A stretch of DNA of 64,000 nucleotides from JAEUMD01 sp050250815. Its GTDB lineage: Bacteria; Pseudomonadota; Alphaproteobacteria; Rhizobiales; Hyphomicrobiaceae. A model generated the notes under the pieces. That model had not been told where the DNA came from. It made no database searches and was given only the letters and a program-made list of their open reading frames with translations. A program made the translations under genes and the position numbers. Location: contig JBFWNY010000010.1 of NCBI GenBank assembly GCA_050250815.1, forward strand, positions 37,254-101,253. Reading direction: 5' to 3'. The stretch's first letter is position 1. Each line of letters opens with the position of its first letter. Below are positions 45,865-54,427 of this stretch, one piece after another.

Positions 45865-47094
45865 TCAATAGAGCAGCATGCCCTCGAGCCCACCCTCAGA
45901 TTGGGAGGCAAGGAAGCCGTCCAGACGCACCACGTCCTGGAACTGGCCGTCGATGAGGACGGAAACCACGGTATCGCCGCCCGTCTCGGTCAGCTGCACG
46001 ACGGTTTCGATGCCCTCTTGGTAGTTCTTGGTGATGTCCGAGACATCGATGACGTCGCCCTGCTCGAAGTCGAGGATCACGTCGACGCCCTGGTGCACAC
46101 CATCCTGCATCACGTCCTTGAGCAGGAAGCGGAACATGTCATTGCCCGCGCCGCCTTCGTACGTATCGACGCCGCTACGGCCGCGGAAGTAGTCGTTGCC
46201 GGCGCCGCCGATGAACAGGTTGTCTTCGGAGGTGCCTTCGAAGCGGTCGTTACCGGCGCTGCCGATGTAGCGCTCGAAGCCTGAGAAGGTATCGATGTCG
46301 CTACCCGAAATGGCCTGATGGGTATTGAGGTCGATGGACACTCCCAGCGTCTGAATGCCGGAGAAGTCGAGCGTGTCGTAGCCTGAGCCGCCGACCAAGG
46401 TATCGCTGCCAACGCCGTTGCGGACGATGTCATTGCCGCTGCCCGCATCGACGGTGTCGTCACCCGCATCATCGTAGATCAGGTCGTTGCCGCTACCGCC
46501 GTAAATCTGGTCGTTGCCGGCACCGCCTGAAATATCGTCGCGATCACTGCCACCGAAGATGATGTCGTCGCCCGCCTCACCGCTTATGGAGTCGTTTCCG
46601 CGATCACCTTCAATCACGTCATTGCCGTCGCCGCCGCGCAGGATGTCTGCGTCGTCGTTACCCGCGATCTGGTCGTCTCCTGCCCCGCCAAACACCACGT
46701 CAGTACCACGGCCGCCGGAGATGACGTCATTGCCGTCCTCGCCGTAGATGCGGTCGGAACCATCGTTGCCGAAGATGACGTCGTTGCCGAGCCCACCGTA
46801 GAGGTAGTCGTTGCCAGCGCCGCCGTGGAGCTCGTCCGCGCCATCCTCGCCATAGACGTCGTCGTTGCCCGCTCCGGCGCGGACAAGATCGTCACCGGCA
46901 CCGGCGCGGATGCGGTCGTCCCCGCCAAGGCCCACGAATTTTTCCTGAAGCGTCGAGCCCGTCATCGTGTCCGATACCTCGGTGCCCTGCCGCAGTTCCA
47001 TCGCCATTTCGTCCATCCTGCCAAAGACGCCCGAAGCCGGCGCCTCGCCCGAATTCATCCGAAAGATTGCGCAGTCTTCGCTGCGCTTTATCAT
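45865..47094 (-). CDS. RTX protein (409 residues)
   Basis: A 409-residue RTX protein that is almost wholly nonapeptide repeats from residue 50 to about 290 (blocks such as YGGLGNDVIFGNDGSDRIYGE). It then has a beta segment FSGIQTLGVSIDLNTHQAIS and the shared C-terminal secretion module GGAGNDMFRFLLKDVM ... VILDFEQGDVIDV. The N-terminus (MIKRSEDCAIFRMNSGEAP) has no Sec signal. It is the middle of three RTX genes on the minus strand, with a 221-base gap downstream, and probably has its own promoter. No enzyme domain is visible. Confidence 0.87.
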   Translation of the reverse strand: MIKRSEDCAIFRMNSGEAPASGVFGRMDEMAMELRQGTEVSDTMTGSTLQEKFVGLGGDDRIRAGAGDDLVRAGAGNDDVYGEDGADELHGGAGNDYLYGGLGNDVIFGNDGSDRIYGEDGNDVISGGRGTDVVFGGAGDDQIAGNDDADILRGGDGNDVIEGDRGNDSISGEAGDDIIFGGSDRDDISGGAGNDQIYGGSGNDLIYDDAGDDTVDAGSGNDIVRNGVGSDTLVGGSGYDTLDFSGIQTLGVSIDLNTHQAISGSDIDTFSGFERYIGSAGNDRFEGTSEDNLFIGGAGNDYFRGRSGVDTYEGGAGNDMFRFLLKDVMQDGVHQGVDVILDFEQGDVIDVSDITKNYQEGIETVVQLTETGGDTVVSVLIDGQFQDVVRLDGFLASQSEGGLEGMLLY

Positions 47095-47366
47095 CGATTT
47101 CCACCTCGTCGATTATCACGCTAGCAACCCCGCATGAATGGTCTTTTCAATACTGAGAGAAAACTAGAAGCGAATTTGTTTCTATTTTTAGAGACCAGCA
47201 GCTCCTCGAATAACGCCATCACAACCAGGCGCAATATCGTCGATGCCGGCACAGGATTCGCGTCGAAACCAAGCAAAATCGCGGAAAACCGTCACGCCGA
47301 AATACTTCCGAAAGGTTGAAATCCAATTCACCAATCGGCAAATGAATTTAAGAACCTCGAAAAGCC
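47095..47366. other. A/T-richer gap between the second and third RTX genes
   Basis: This region should carry the promoter of the 409-residue RTX gene. It is visibly A/T-richer than the coding DNA, especially 47130-47220. No gene is seen; a terminator for the upstream RTX gene lies at its right edge. Confidence 0.4.
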
Positions 47367-47400
47367 GAAGGGGGCGATGCCATTCGGCTCCGCCCCCTTC
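47367..47400 (-). terminator. Rho-independent terminator after the third RTX gene
   Basis: GAAGGGGGCG (47367-47376) pairs with CGCCCCCTTC (47391-47400), a 10-bp stem starting 23 bases after the RTX stop codon at 47424. On the minus strand it is followed by GGCTTTTCG. Confidence 0.8.
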
Positions 47401-47423
47401 AGACTGGAATATGGACCGGCGTA

Positions 47424-49145
47424 TCAGGCCAGGATCGCCCCGCTCGCAAGCAGATCATCGGCCGAATAGTTCTGGACGGTGACCACATCGACGAAGGTAT
47501 CGCCCACCAGAACGGACACCGTTGCTCCGCCTGCTCCATCGCTCACCCGAACGACGTCATCCAGTGAGTCATGCTCGATGCCCTTCACGATGCTGTGCAG
47601 ATCGATCACGTCGCCGACCTGAAGATCGGTGATGACGTCGATACCCAGATGCTCGCCACTGGCCTCGTCGATGACATCCTTGAGCAACCAGCGGAACGTG
47701 TCGTTTCCGGCGCCGCCTTCCAACACATCGGAGCCGCCCAGACCGCGCAGCACGTCGTCGCCATCACCGCCTACCAGCACGTTGTCGCGCTTGTCGCCCT
47801 TCATGACGTCGTCGAACGACGAGCCGATAACGCTCTCGATGCTGGTGAGCGTATCGTTACCCATACCGGTCGCCGTATGCTTCGACAAGTCGAGCGTAAT
47901 GCCGCGGCGTGCACCGGAGAAGTCCAGCGTATCGAAGCCGCTGCCGCCAACATAGGTGTCGTTGCCCGCACCCGCGAACATAACGTCGTCGCCAGAACCA
48001 GCATCCACGGTATCGTTACCCGCTCCGTCGGAGATCGTATCATTGCCCGAGTTGCCCTCGATATGATCGTCGCCTGCGCCACCGCGGATGACGTCGTCGC
48101 CCGAGTTGCCGGCAATCTCGTCGTTGCCTTTGCCGCCACCGATCACGTCGTCACCCGAGCCGCCGGAGATCTGATCGTCACCGTCACCGCCCACGAGGCG
48201 ATCGTTGCCCGAGTTGCCCCAGATCTGGTCGTTGCCGTCCTCGCCGCGAATTACGTCGTCGCCCGCCATGCCGAACAGTTTGTCGTCACCGTCGCCGCCC
48301 AGGATGACGTCGTTGTCGCTCTGCGCCGAGTTACCCGAGCTCTCGCGCGGCAACAGCGCCGCATTCGTCACTCCGATGTCGATCTGCAGAATGCTGTCGT
48401 CGAAGTCGTTGTCACCACCGTTCCAGAGGTCCTCGAAGCCGAGCGTCACGCGCCCGGTCGCGACGTCGACTTCGCCGCGGACATGGGAGATGCCGTCACT
48501 ATTGAGAGCGTCGATCGAATGGAACACCTCCGTGCCGTAGGCCGAGCGGATGTCGGTCTCGCGGCCGTTACGGGCGACGTGGACCAGATGCAGCGGCCCG
48601 TCGTTGACGTTGCCCGCCTCTCCGTTCGCATTCTCGAAGTGGAACGAACCGCGCGTGTCATCGAGCAGGTGCCGCATAGCAGGCTGGGAGTAGGCATCCG
48701 GAACGATGAAGAAGCCGATACGCTCACCGGCTGCCAGATCAAGCGACTCCGAGCTGACGCCCGCGCGCAGGTCGCCACCCGATCCCTGCAGCGATGCATT
48801 CGAGAAGATGATCTCGACGTCGTAGATCGTGCCGTCGGCCGCGATCTTGTACATGCCGACGGCGTTGCGGTATCCGGCTGTCTCGCCCATGAACGTCACG
48901 GTCGCCGTGGTAGCCTCCGCAATCCGGAAGCGGTCGAACTCCACGGCGCCGCCCGAACTCGACGCGCCGAAGATGGTATCGTTCCCGGCCTCGCCCAACA
49001 GGCGATCGTTTCCACCGCCGCCGACGATCAGGTCGTCGCCGTCACCCGCGCGAACGACGTCGGCCCCGCCGCCAGCGAACACCTGATCGCTGGCCGACGT
49101 ACCTACCAGGCGATCGTTCGACCCGCCACCCGTAATCGCGCTCAT
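47424..49145 (-). CDS. RTX protein with DUF4114 domain (573 residues)
   Basis: A 573-residue protein starting at ATG 49145 (MSAITGGGSNDRLVG). A short RTX block (residues 1-65) is followed by a domain of about 200 residues. Its segments GERIGFFIVPDAYSQPAMRH and VTLGFEDLWNGGDNDFDDS match the DUF4114 family found in secreted surface proteins. A second long RTX block and the shared C-terminal secretion module follow (GGAGNDTFRWLLKDVIDEA ... VITDLQVGDVIDL). The GGDNDFDD motif is a probable calcium-binding loop. An upstream start at 49172 would add nine residues. It is the first of the RTX genes in transcription order. Confidence 0.88.
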   Translation of the reverse strand: MSAITGGGSNDRLVGTSASDQVFAGGGADVVRAGDGDDLIVGGGGNDRLLGEAGNDTIFGASSSGGAVEFDRFRIAEATTATVTFMGETAGYRNAVGMYKIAADGTIYDVEIIFSNASLQGSGGDLRAGVSSESLDLAAGERIGFFIVPDAYSQPAMRHLLDDTRGSFHFENANGEAGNVNDGPLHLVHVARNGRETDIRSAYGTEVFHSIDALNSDGISHVRGEVDVATGRVTLGFEDLWNGGDNDFDDSILQIDIGVTNAALLPRESSGNSAQSDNDVILGGDGDDKLFGMAGDDVIRGEDGNDQIWGNSGNDRLVGGDGDDQISGGSGDDVIGGGKGNDEIAGNSGDDVIRGGAGDDHIEGNSGNDTISDGAGNDTVDAGSGDDVMFAGAGNDTYVGGSGFDTLDFSGARRGITLDLSKHTATGMGNDTLTSIESVIGSSFDDVMKGDKRDNVLVGGDGDDVLRGLGGSDVLEGGAGNDTFRWLLKDVIDEASGEHLGIDVITDLQVGDVIDLHSIVKGIEHDSLDDVVRVSDGAGGATVSVLVGDTFVDVVTVQNYSADDLLASGAILA

Positions 49146-49322
49146 TTCAATTACTCGCTCGCCAAGGTCCAATCACATCGGACGCGGTATCCACACACAG
49201 GCGGGCCGCAATTCCGCTTTTCCATTTCGACATTAGTGCGAACGTTCCAAGCAAGGGTGCAAAACGCCAATCGAATTTCGTTAAAGTTTTATCGATCGCA
49301 AAGCCGGGCGCCCGAAAAGGGA

Positions 49323-49354
49323 AAGGCGCGACCGGTTGCCACCAGCCGCGCCTT
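49323..49354 (-). terminator. Rho-independent terminator after algD
   Basis: AAGGCGCG (49323-49330) pairs with CGCGCCTT (49347-49354), with some inner pairing, 33 bases after the algD stop codon. On the minus strand it is followed by TTCCCTTTTCGGG. Confidence 0.75.
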
Positions 49355-49386
49355 GAAATCAGCTGAAAATGCGAATTTCGCCAGTC

Positions 49387-50808
49387 TTACCAGGCAATTC
49401 CTTGGTACGTTGCATCTTCCGGGATGGCCTTATGGAGGCGCGCGAGATCGAGAACGCTGATACCCGGAGCCCGCGCCTGGATGGCGGCGCGAAACTCGTC
49501 GGTGGCGTGGCTCACGACGACGATATCGGAAGTTGAAACGAGGGTTTCCGCATCCTTGACGGCGATGGACTGCAGTTCGTCCATCAGGCGGGCCTGCTTG
49601 GGCTCCGCGTGACGGACATACTCGATCTGCCCCTGCAGCAGCGGACCGAACGCGATGTTGGGATCGAAGGCGCGGATCGTCGCGCCCTGCTCGAGCATCT
49701 GCGCCATGAGCGCCAGCGTGGGGCTCTCGCGCAAATCGTCGGTGCCCGGCTTGAAGGTGATGCCGAGGAAGCCGATCGTCTTGCCGCGGTAGGGAGCCAG
49801 CATGCGCACGGCCTCGGCGATGTGGCTGCGGTTCGACGGCATCAGGCTCTTGACCAGCGGCATGTCGACGCCCAGGTCGTCCGCCAGGTGGCCGACAGCG
49901 CGGACCTCCTTGGGCAGGCACGAGCCCCCGAAAGCAAAGCCGGGCTTCAGGTAGTAGGGCGACAGGTTGAGCTTGGTGTCGCGCACGAAGATGTTCATCA
50001 CCTCGTGGCTGTCGATGCCCAAAGCCTTGCACAGGCGACCGATCTCGTTGCCAAAGGCGACCTTGGCCGCGTGCCAGACGTTATCGGCGTACTTCACCAT
50101 CTCTGCCGCCTCGATCGAGCAGAACACAACGTTCTCGTCGATCGCGGAGTAGATGCCGGTCACCGTTGCCGCCGCACGCGCGTCGGACGCGCCGACCACG
50201 GTCTTGGGCGGCGCGAAGAAATCGGCCACCGCAACGCCTTCGCGCAGGAACTCGGGATTGAAGCAGATGCCGAAGTCCGGTCCGAGGCGCTTACCCGAAG
50301 CTTTCTCGACCTCGAGGGCGACGACATCCAGCGTCGTGCCCGGCGGCACGGAGCAACGAAGCACGACCACATGGTAGCTCGACTTCATGCCGATCGCCTG
50401 ACCGATGGCGCGGCTCGCCTGACGCACGTAGGTTAGATCGCAGCTGCCGTCTTCCGACGTCGGCGTGCCGACCGACAGGAATGTCACGTCGGTTTCCAGC
50501 ACAGCGGCGACGAGGTTCTGCGTCGCATCGATAAGCCCGCTCTCGACACCCAATTGAAGCAGTTCGGGCAGGCGCGCCTCCACGATCGGCGAGCGGCCGG
50601 CGCGAATCGCTTCGACCTTCTCGCGAGAAACGTCGACACCGACCATGCGGAAGCCCAGATCAGCCAGACAGGCCATCGACACAGCGCCGACGTAACCCAG
50701 CCCAACGACGCTCACCGATGGCCGCTCGGCGGCGCGGCGCTGCTTGACCGCCGACGCATGTTGCTCGATCTCGGCCGCGACACGCGCCTGCAATGCATGA
50801 ACTTCCAT
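49387..50808 (-). CDS. algD: GDP-mannose 6-dehydrogenase (AlgD-type nucleotide sugar dehydrogenase)
   Basis: A 473-residue NAD-dependent nucleotide-sugar dehydrogenase. The Rossmann motif VVGLGYVGAVSMACLADLGF begins near residue 34. The catalytic cysteine is in GFAFGGSCLPKEVRA, as in AlgD and UDP-glucose dehydrogenase, and FLGITFKPGTDDLRESP is the conserved UDPG_MGDH motif. Co-location with alg8 and alg44 argues for GDP-mannose to GDP-mannuronate, the alginate precursor; UDP-glucose dehydrogenase is the alternative. It has an N-terminal extension of about 30 residues. It lies 216 bases downstream of alg8 on the same strand. Confidence 0.88.
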   Translation of the reverse strand: MEVHALQARVAAEIEQHASAVKQRRAAERPSVSVVGLGYVGAVSMACLADLGFRMVGVDVSREKVEAIRAGRSPIVEARLPELLQLGVESGLIDATQNLVAAVLETDVTFLSVGTPTSEDGSCDLTYVRQASRAIGQAIGMKSSYHVVVLRCSVPPGTTLDVVALEVEKASGKRLGPDFGICFNPEFLREGVAVADFFAPPKTVVGASDARAAATVTGIYSAIDENVVFCSIEAAEMVKYADNVWHAAKVAFGNEIGRLCKALGIDSHEVMNIFVRDTKLNLSPYYLKPGFAFGGSCLPKEVRAVGHLADDLGVDMPLVKSLMPSNRSHIAEAVRMLAPYRGKTIGFLGITFKPGTDDLRESPTLALMAQMLEQGATIRAFDPNIAFGPLLQGQIEYVRHAEPKQARLMDELQSIAVKDAETLVSTSDIVVVSHATDEFRAAIQARAPGISVLDLARLHKAIPEDATYQGIAW

Positions 50809-51024
50809 TGACCCGACACTCCCCTGGCAGGTCGCATGCCTGCCTTAGATCTCGAAGCATCGCGGATCGGTTGAGCCCACCTGCTCAGCCACGGACCGAT
50901 CGTCGACACCGGGGGGAAGCATTCCAAAAATGCGTGAAATTCGGCTGAAATGAACATCTAAAATTCGAGCAATTGGCCAAACGCGGCATGCGACTTCCGC
51001 ACAGCAAGGAGGAGGCTGCGGCGC

Positions 51025-52602
51025 TCAGGGAACCATGAGCGAGATCGCGTTCATGCTCGGGATCTCGAGTAACCCGGCGTAAAGCATGACGACGAGAAAG
51101 ATGCTGCCAAACGAGAGCACGGTCAGATAGACGGCGGCGGCATCACGCGCCATCGCAACCGTCGAGCTGCCCTGGAAGCCCTGCTTCTGATTGCCTCGGT
51201 TCGTCCACTTCTGCTTGGCCATGCGCCAGAGCATGTAGACCTTCACCACCGCGTTGAGAAGCTGGTTGGCGTAGAGCGTCCATATGAAACTCAGATCGAC
51301 TCGGCGCGAGTAGCCATAGAGCACGAGCGAGAGCAGGAACCTGGTTACCGCAATGTAAATGACGTAGGCCAGTAGCGCGCTCGGTCCGAACTTGATGGCT
51401 GCCGCAATAGCCAGCATCGGACTGAACAGCATTGTCCACATGGCGAGCCGCTGGTCGACGCAGCACCACCAGATGAAGAACGGCATGCGCAATGGTCCCA
51501 GGGCGATGGCGCGCTGACCGTTACGCAACATATTGCCGGACCAGCGCCGCAGGTTCTCCACCATGCGCGTAACGCCCGATCCCTCCACCACCTCGACGGT
51601 GGTGCCGGAAGCGTCCGGCACGTACGTCATTTTCACGCCTTTGCGCAGCAGGCAGTACCACGAGCTCTTGTCGTCGCCCGACAGGAACCGAAACGTGCCC
51701 CACAGCCAGTGATGCAGGAAATCTGCCTCTTGGAGGCGGATGAACTCCTCGGTCACGATGTGTGTGGCGCGGAAAACCGAGAAGCGGCCCGTCAGCGTGA
51801 GCACGCGGTTCGACAAGGCATGGCTTTGCATCGCGAGCCTGCGCTGTGCGAAACGCATGTCGAGCCACGACTGCATCCATTGCGGCCCGCGAACCAGCAC
51901 GTGCTCGTCTGTCGTCAGCGCATGCAGCTCCGGGTCGAGTGCAAACAGTGGAAAGCAGCGGCGGATAGCGCCGGGATGCAGAACGAAGTCGCCGTCCATG
52001 AAGATGACGATATCGTCCTTGCCCAGGCCGGCCCGCGACATGGCACGCAGGATGAGCGCAATCGCGACGCGCTTTCCCGGCTGGTTCTGGCGAACGATCC
52101 GCAACGTGATGTCGCAATCGCTGCCGACGAGCTTCAAATGTCGCGCGATCTTCTGCTCGTCACTGGCCTCGCTCGAGCCCAGCCAAAGCGTTGCCGGAAC
52201 ACCGGCTTCGCGAATTTCGCCGACAAGCGCACGGATGACGGCTTCCGAAATCTCGCGATGCTCGCGGAACGTGGTCATCTGGATGTGGATGTGTCTGGGA
52301 CGCCAACCCTGCCGCCAGATCGCAGCCGCCTTATCGCGCGTCCTGGGATAGACGACGTAGGCGAAGTACAGCGCACGCAGCCAATGCGTCATCCACCAGC
52401 TGTAACGCCAGATGCCGATGACACCCAGCGTCCAAATCAACTCCCTGTACATGGGATCCCAGATCGGGTTGGGAATGCGATCGAGCACGATGAAGCAAGT
52501 GACCGCCAACATCAGCAGCTTGAGCTGAACGAGCGGCGTCCACTTCTCGAAGAAGCCTAGCGGCTCGGAGGGATCTTCAAGGCGAAGCTGCTCGCGGAGC
52601 AC
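51025..52602 (-). CDS. alg8: Alg8-type family-2 glycosyltransferase (alginate polymerase subunit)
   Basis: A 525-residue membrane glycosyltransferase of the Alg8 type. N-terminal helices (LKLLMLAVTCFIVLDRIPNP, and a second pair near residue 55-85) precede a cytoplasmic GT2 domain with the DxD-like IVIFMDGDFVLHPGAI. Acceptor motifs EADFLHHWLWGTFRFLSGDD and RRWSGNMLRNGQRAIALGP follow; the latter is a strong Alg8 signature. C-terminal helices complete the channel. With Alg44 it should polymerise GDP-mannuronate across the inner membrane. It starts 16 bases after alg44. Confidence 0.9.
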   Translation of the reverse strand: MLREQLRLEDPSEPLGFFEKWTPLVQLKLLMLAVTCFIVLDRIPNPIWDPMYRELIWTLGVIGIWRYSWWMTHWLRALYFAYVVYPRTRDKAAAIWRQGWRPRHIHIQMTTFREHREISEAVIRALVGEIREAGVPATLWLGSSEASDEQKIARHLKLVGSDCDITLRIVRQNQPGKRVAIALILRAMSRAGLGKDDIVIFMDGDFVLHPGAIRRCFPLFALDPELHALTTDEHVLVRGPQWMQSWLDMRFAQRRLAMQSHALSNRVLTLTGRFSVFRATHIVTEEFIRLQEADFLHHWLWGTFRFLSGDDKSSWYCLLRKGVKMTYVPDASGTTVEVVEGSGVTRMVENLRRWSGNMLRNGQRAIALGPLRMPFFIWWCCVDQRLAMWTMLFSPMLAIAAAIKFGPSALLAYVIYIAVTRFLLSLVLYGYSRRVDLSFIWTLYANQLLNAVVKVYMLWRMAKQKWTNRGNQKQGFQGSSTVAMARDAAAVYLTVLSFGSIFLVVMLYAGLLEIPSMNAISLMVP

Positions 52603-52618
52603 GGCAAACTCCCTGGCT

Positions 52619-54241
52619 CTAGAGCAGCGATTTCAGGCGCTCGGCGAGGCCTTGGCTCGCCGGCTGCACCTTGCGGTCGAACAGGATGGTGACCGGCAGA
52701 CCGGGGCGATAGCGCTCGCCGTTACCCAACACCTCCTCATCCTTGAAGCTCAGCACGACTTCGGCGGACCGGTCTTCGTGGCCACGCCATCGGTAGCCCG
52801 GCTTCTGCGCCTCGGCATGCTGTTCCAGGAAGCCAGCCGTACGGTCGATCCGCGTTACCTTCGCCTCGATCACCTCGCCAAGCGCGGGCACCCAGATCTG
52901 GGCGGTATCACCCAAGCCGATGCGCGCGACCTCGTCCTGATTGAGGAAAGCGAGAATATGCCGCTGCGACTGCTGCTCGATGACAGCGATCACCTCGCCG
53001 CGACGCACGGACGACTGGTCGGGCCGCGGCAGCTGCAGAACGCGGCCGACGAAGGGCGCGCGAACGGCTGACCGGTCGCGCATCTTGAGGTTCGCGATGT
53101 GACGCTGCTGGGCGAGCATGATCTCGCTTTCGGCGAGCTTCATCTGCGCATCGACATCCGCCTCCTGGCCGACGAGATCACGACCGTTGTAGAAGCGCTT
53201 GCCCAGGCCGTCCTCGGCGAGCGAGACACGCGTGGCCACCTCGATGCGCTTCATCTGCAGCGTCTTCTCGGCCTTGATGGCTTCGGCTTCTGCCTCCTCC
53301 ATCCGCTGCTCGGTGGCGAAACCCTTATCGAACAGACTGCGCAGCCGTTCCGCCTGCCGCTTGGCCGCCTTCAGCCGTGCGGCGGCGGCTTCCATGTCGA
53401 GCTTCGACTGCTCGACATCGCGCATCTCCAGGCTCGAAAGGCTCTTCAAGCGGTCGAGTTCGTCAATGTAGCGGCGCTTGAGGAAACTCAGTTTCGCCTT
53501 GCGCTCGCGGATCGCGATGTCGGATAGCTCGATCTCGCGCTCCAGGTGGCTGTCGATAACCTCCAGGATGACGTCGCCCGTCCGCACGGTGTCGCCCGCC
53601 TTGATGCCGCTGAGGTTCACTCGGCCATCGGCTTGCGCCTTGACCGTTTCAATTGGCGCCGCGATCACCGCGGTGCGCACCTCGAGCTTGTAGACGTTGG
53701 AGTAGACAAGCAGGCTGGCGTAGCCGAGCAGCCCAAGGCCGACGACACCGTAAAAGACCGACATGACGAGCGTCTTGACCGGCACGCGGCGCACGGGCGC
53801 GCCGGCGATCGGTGAAGCCGGCGCCGCCTTGGTCGGCTCGAGCGAAGCCGGCGTCACGGGCACGTCGATGCGCTGGATCGTATCGTCGACCTCGACCATG
53901 GAGCCGCGCACCAGCTCCTCGAGGAAATGTGCCATCAGTTCGCGCTCACGCTCGCCCAGCTCCGTGAACTGCAGCGCGAACATGCCCGCTTCCGGATCCG
54001 CGCGTACGACGCGGCCCTTGGCGCCGAACGACACGTCGAAGCCCTGGAACGGCAGCATGAGTTGTAGGTCGACGATCTCGCCCGGACGGGGCACGACCTC
54101 GGGAAAGCCCTCGACCTTGAGGCCGCCTAGGGACCAGTCCGCAGCGCGCACGGTATGGCCGCCCACGCCCACGAAAAGCGGCGCGGTGACGCGGTGATGC
54201 CGGCGCTGATCTGGCCGCTCGCGCTTTACCTTTACGCCCAT
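52619..54241 (-). CDS. alg44: Alg44-like PilZ/HlyD-type c-di-GMP-binding co-polymerase
   Basis: A 540-residue protein, longer than Pseudomonas Alg44. The N-terminal PilZ domain has the two c-di-GMP-binding motifs RxxxR (RRHHR, residues 13-17) and DxSxxG (DWSLGG, near residue 35). A linker leads to one membrane helix near 165-185 (VFYGVVGLGLLGYASLLVYS). The periplasmic part is HlyD-like: a lipoyl half (VKAQADGRVNLSGIKAGDTVR), a long coiled coil and a second lipoyl half (RSAVRAPFVGRVLQLPRPD). Alg44 couples c-di-GMP to alginate polymerisation by Alg8. It is the first gene of the alg44-alg8-algD operon. Confidence 0.9.
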   Translation of the reverse strand: MGVKVKRERPDQRRHHRVTAPLFVGVGGHTVRAADWSLGGLKVEGFPEVVPRPGEIVDLQLMLPFQGFDVSFGAKGRVVRADPEAGMFALQFTELGERERELMAHFLEELVRGSMVEVDDTIQRIDVPVTPASLEPTKAAPASPIAGAPVRRVPVKTLVMSVFYGVVGLGLLGYASLLVYSNVYKLEVRTAVIAAPIETVKAQADGRVNLSGIKAGDTVRTGDVILEVIDSHLEREIELSDIAIRERKAKLSFLKRRYIDELDRLKSLSSLEMRDVEQSKLDMEAAAARLKAAKRQAERLRSLFDKGFATEQRMEEAEAEAIKAEKTLQMKRIEVATRVSLAEDGLGKRFYNGRDLVGQEADVDAQMKLAESEIMLAQQRHIANLKMRDRSAVRAPFVGRVLQLPRPDQSSVRRGEVIAVIEQQSQRHILAFLNQDEVARIGLGDTAQIWVPALGEVIEAKVTRIDRTAGFLEQHAEAQKPGYRWRGHEDRSAEVVLSFKDEEVLGNGERYRPGLPVTILFDRKVQPASQGLAERLKSLL

Positions 54242-54427
54242 GCCACAACTCTACGGGGTGCGCAGTGGCTCCCGTTACGCTTCGATCCAACGCTTGGTAT
54301 ATGGTGCTCGGCGTTAAGGAAGCTTTGGCCCGGACCAAAAGCGCCGCGACCGGGGCGCTCGCGCGGTCTCCCCACACCCGGAAAGTTAAGATTGCGTTGA
54401 CAACGACTGGACGCCGAAACACGCCCC

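Noticed and set aside
43283..49145. Periodic DNA repeats in the RTX genes as a possible CRISPR array or satellite
   Set aside because: The periodicity is about 27 bases in frame and encodes the GGxGxDxxx nonapeptide; there are no conserved direct repeats with unique spacers and no cas genes.
47571..49460. 629-codon plus-strand open frame opposite the DUF4114 RTX gene
   Set aside because: RTX repeat DNA read backwards gives periodic valine/alanine-rich sequence; this is a mirror of the repeats, not a gene.
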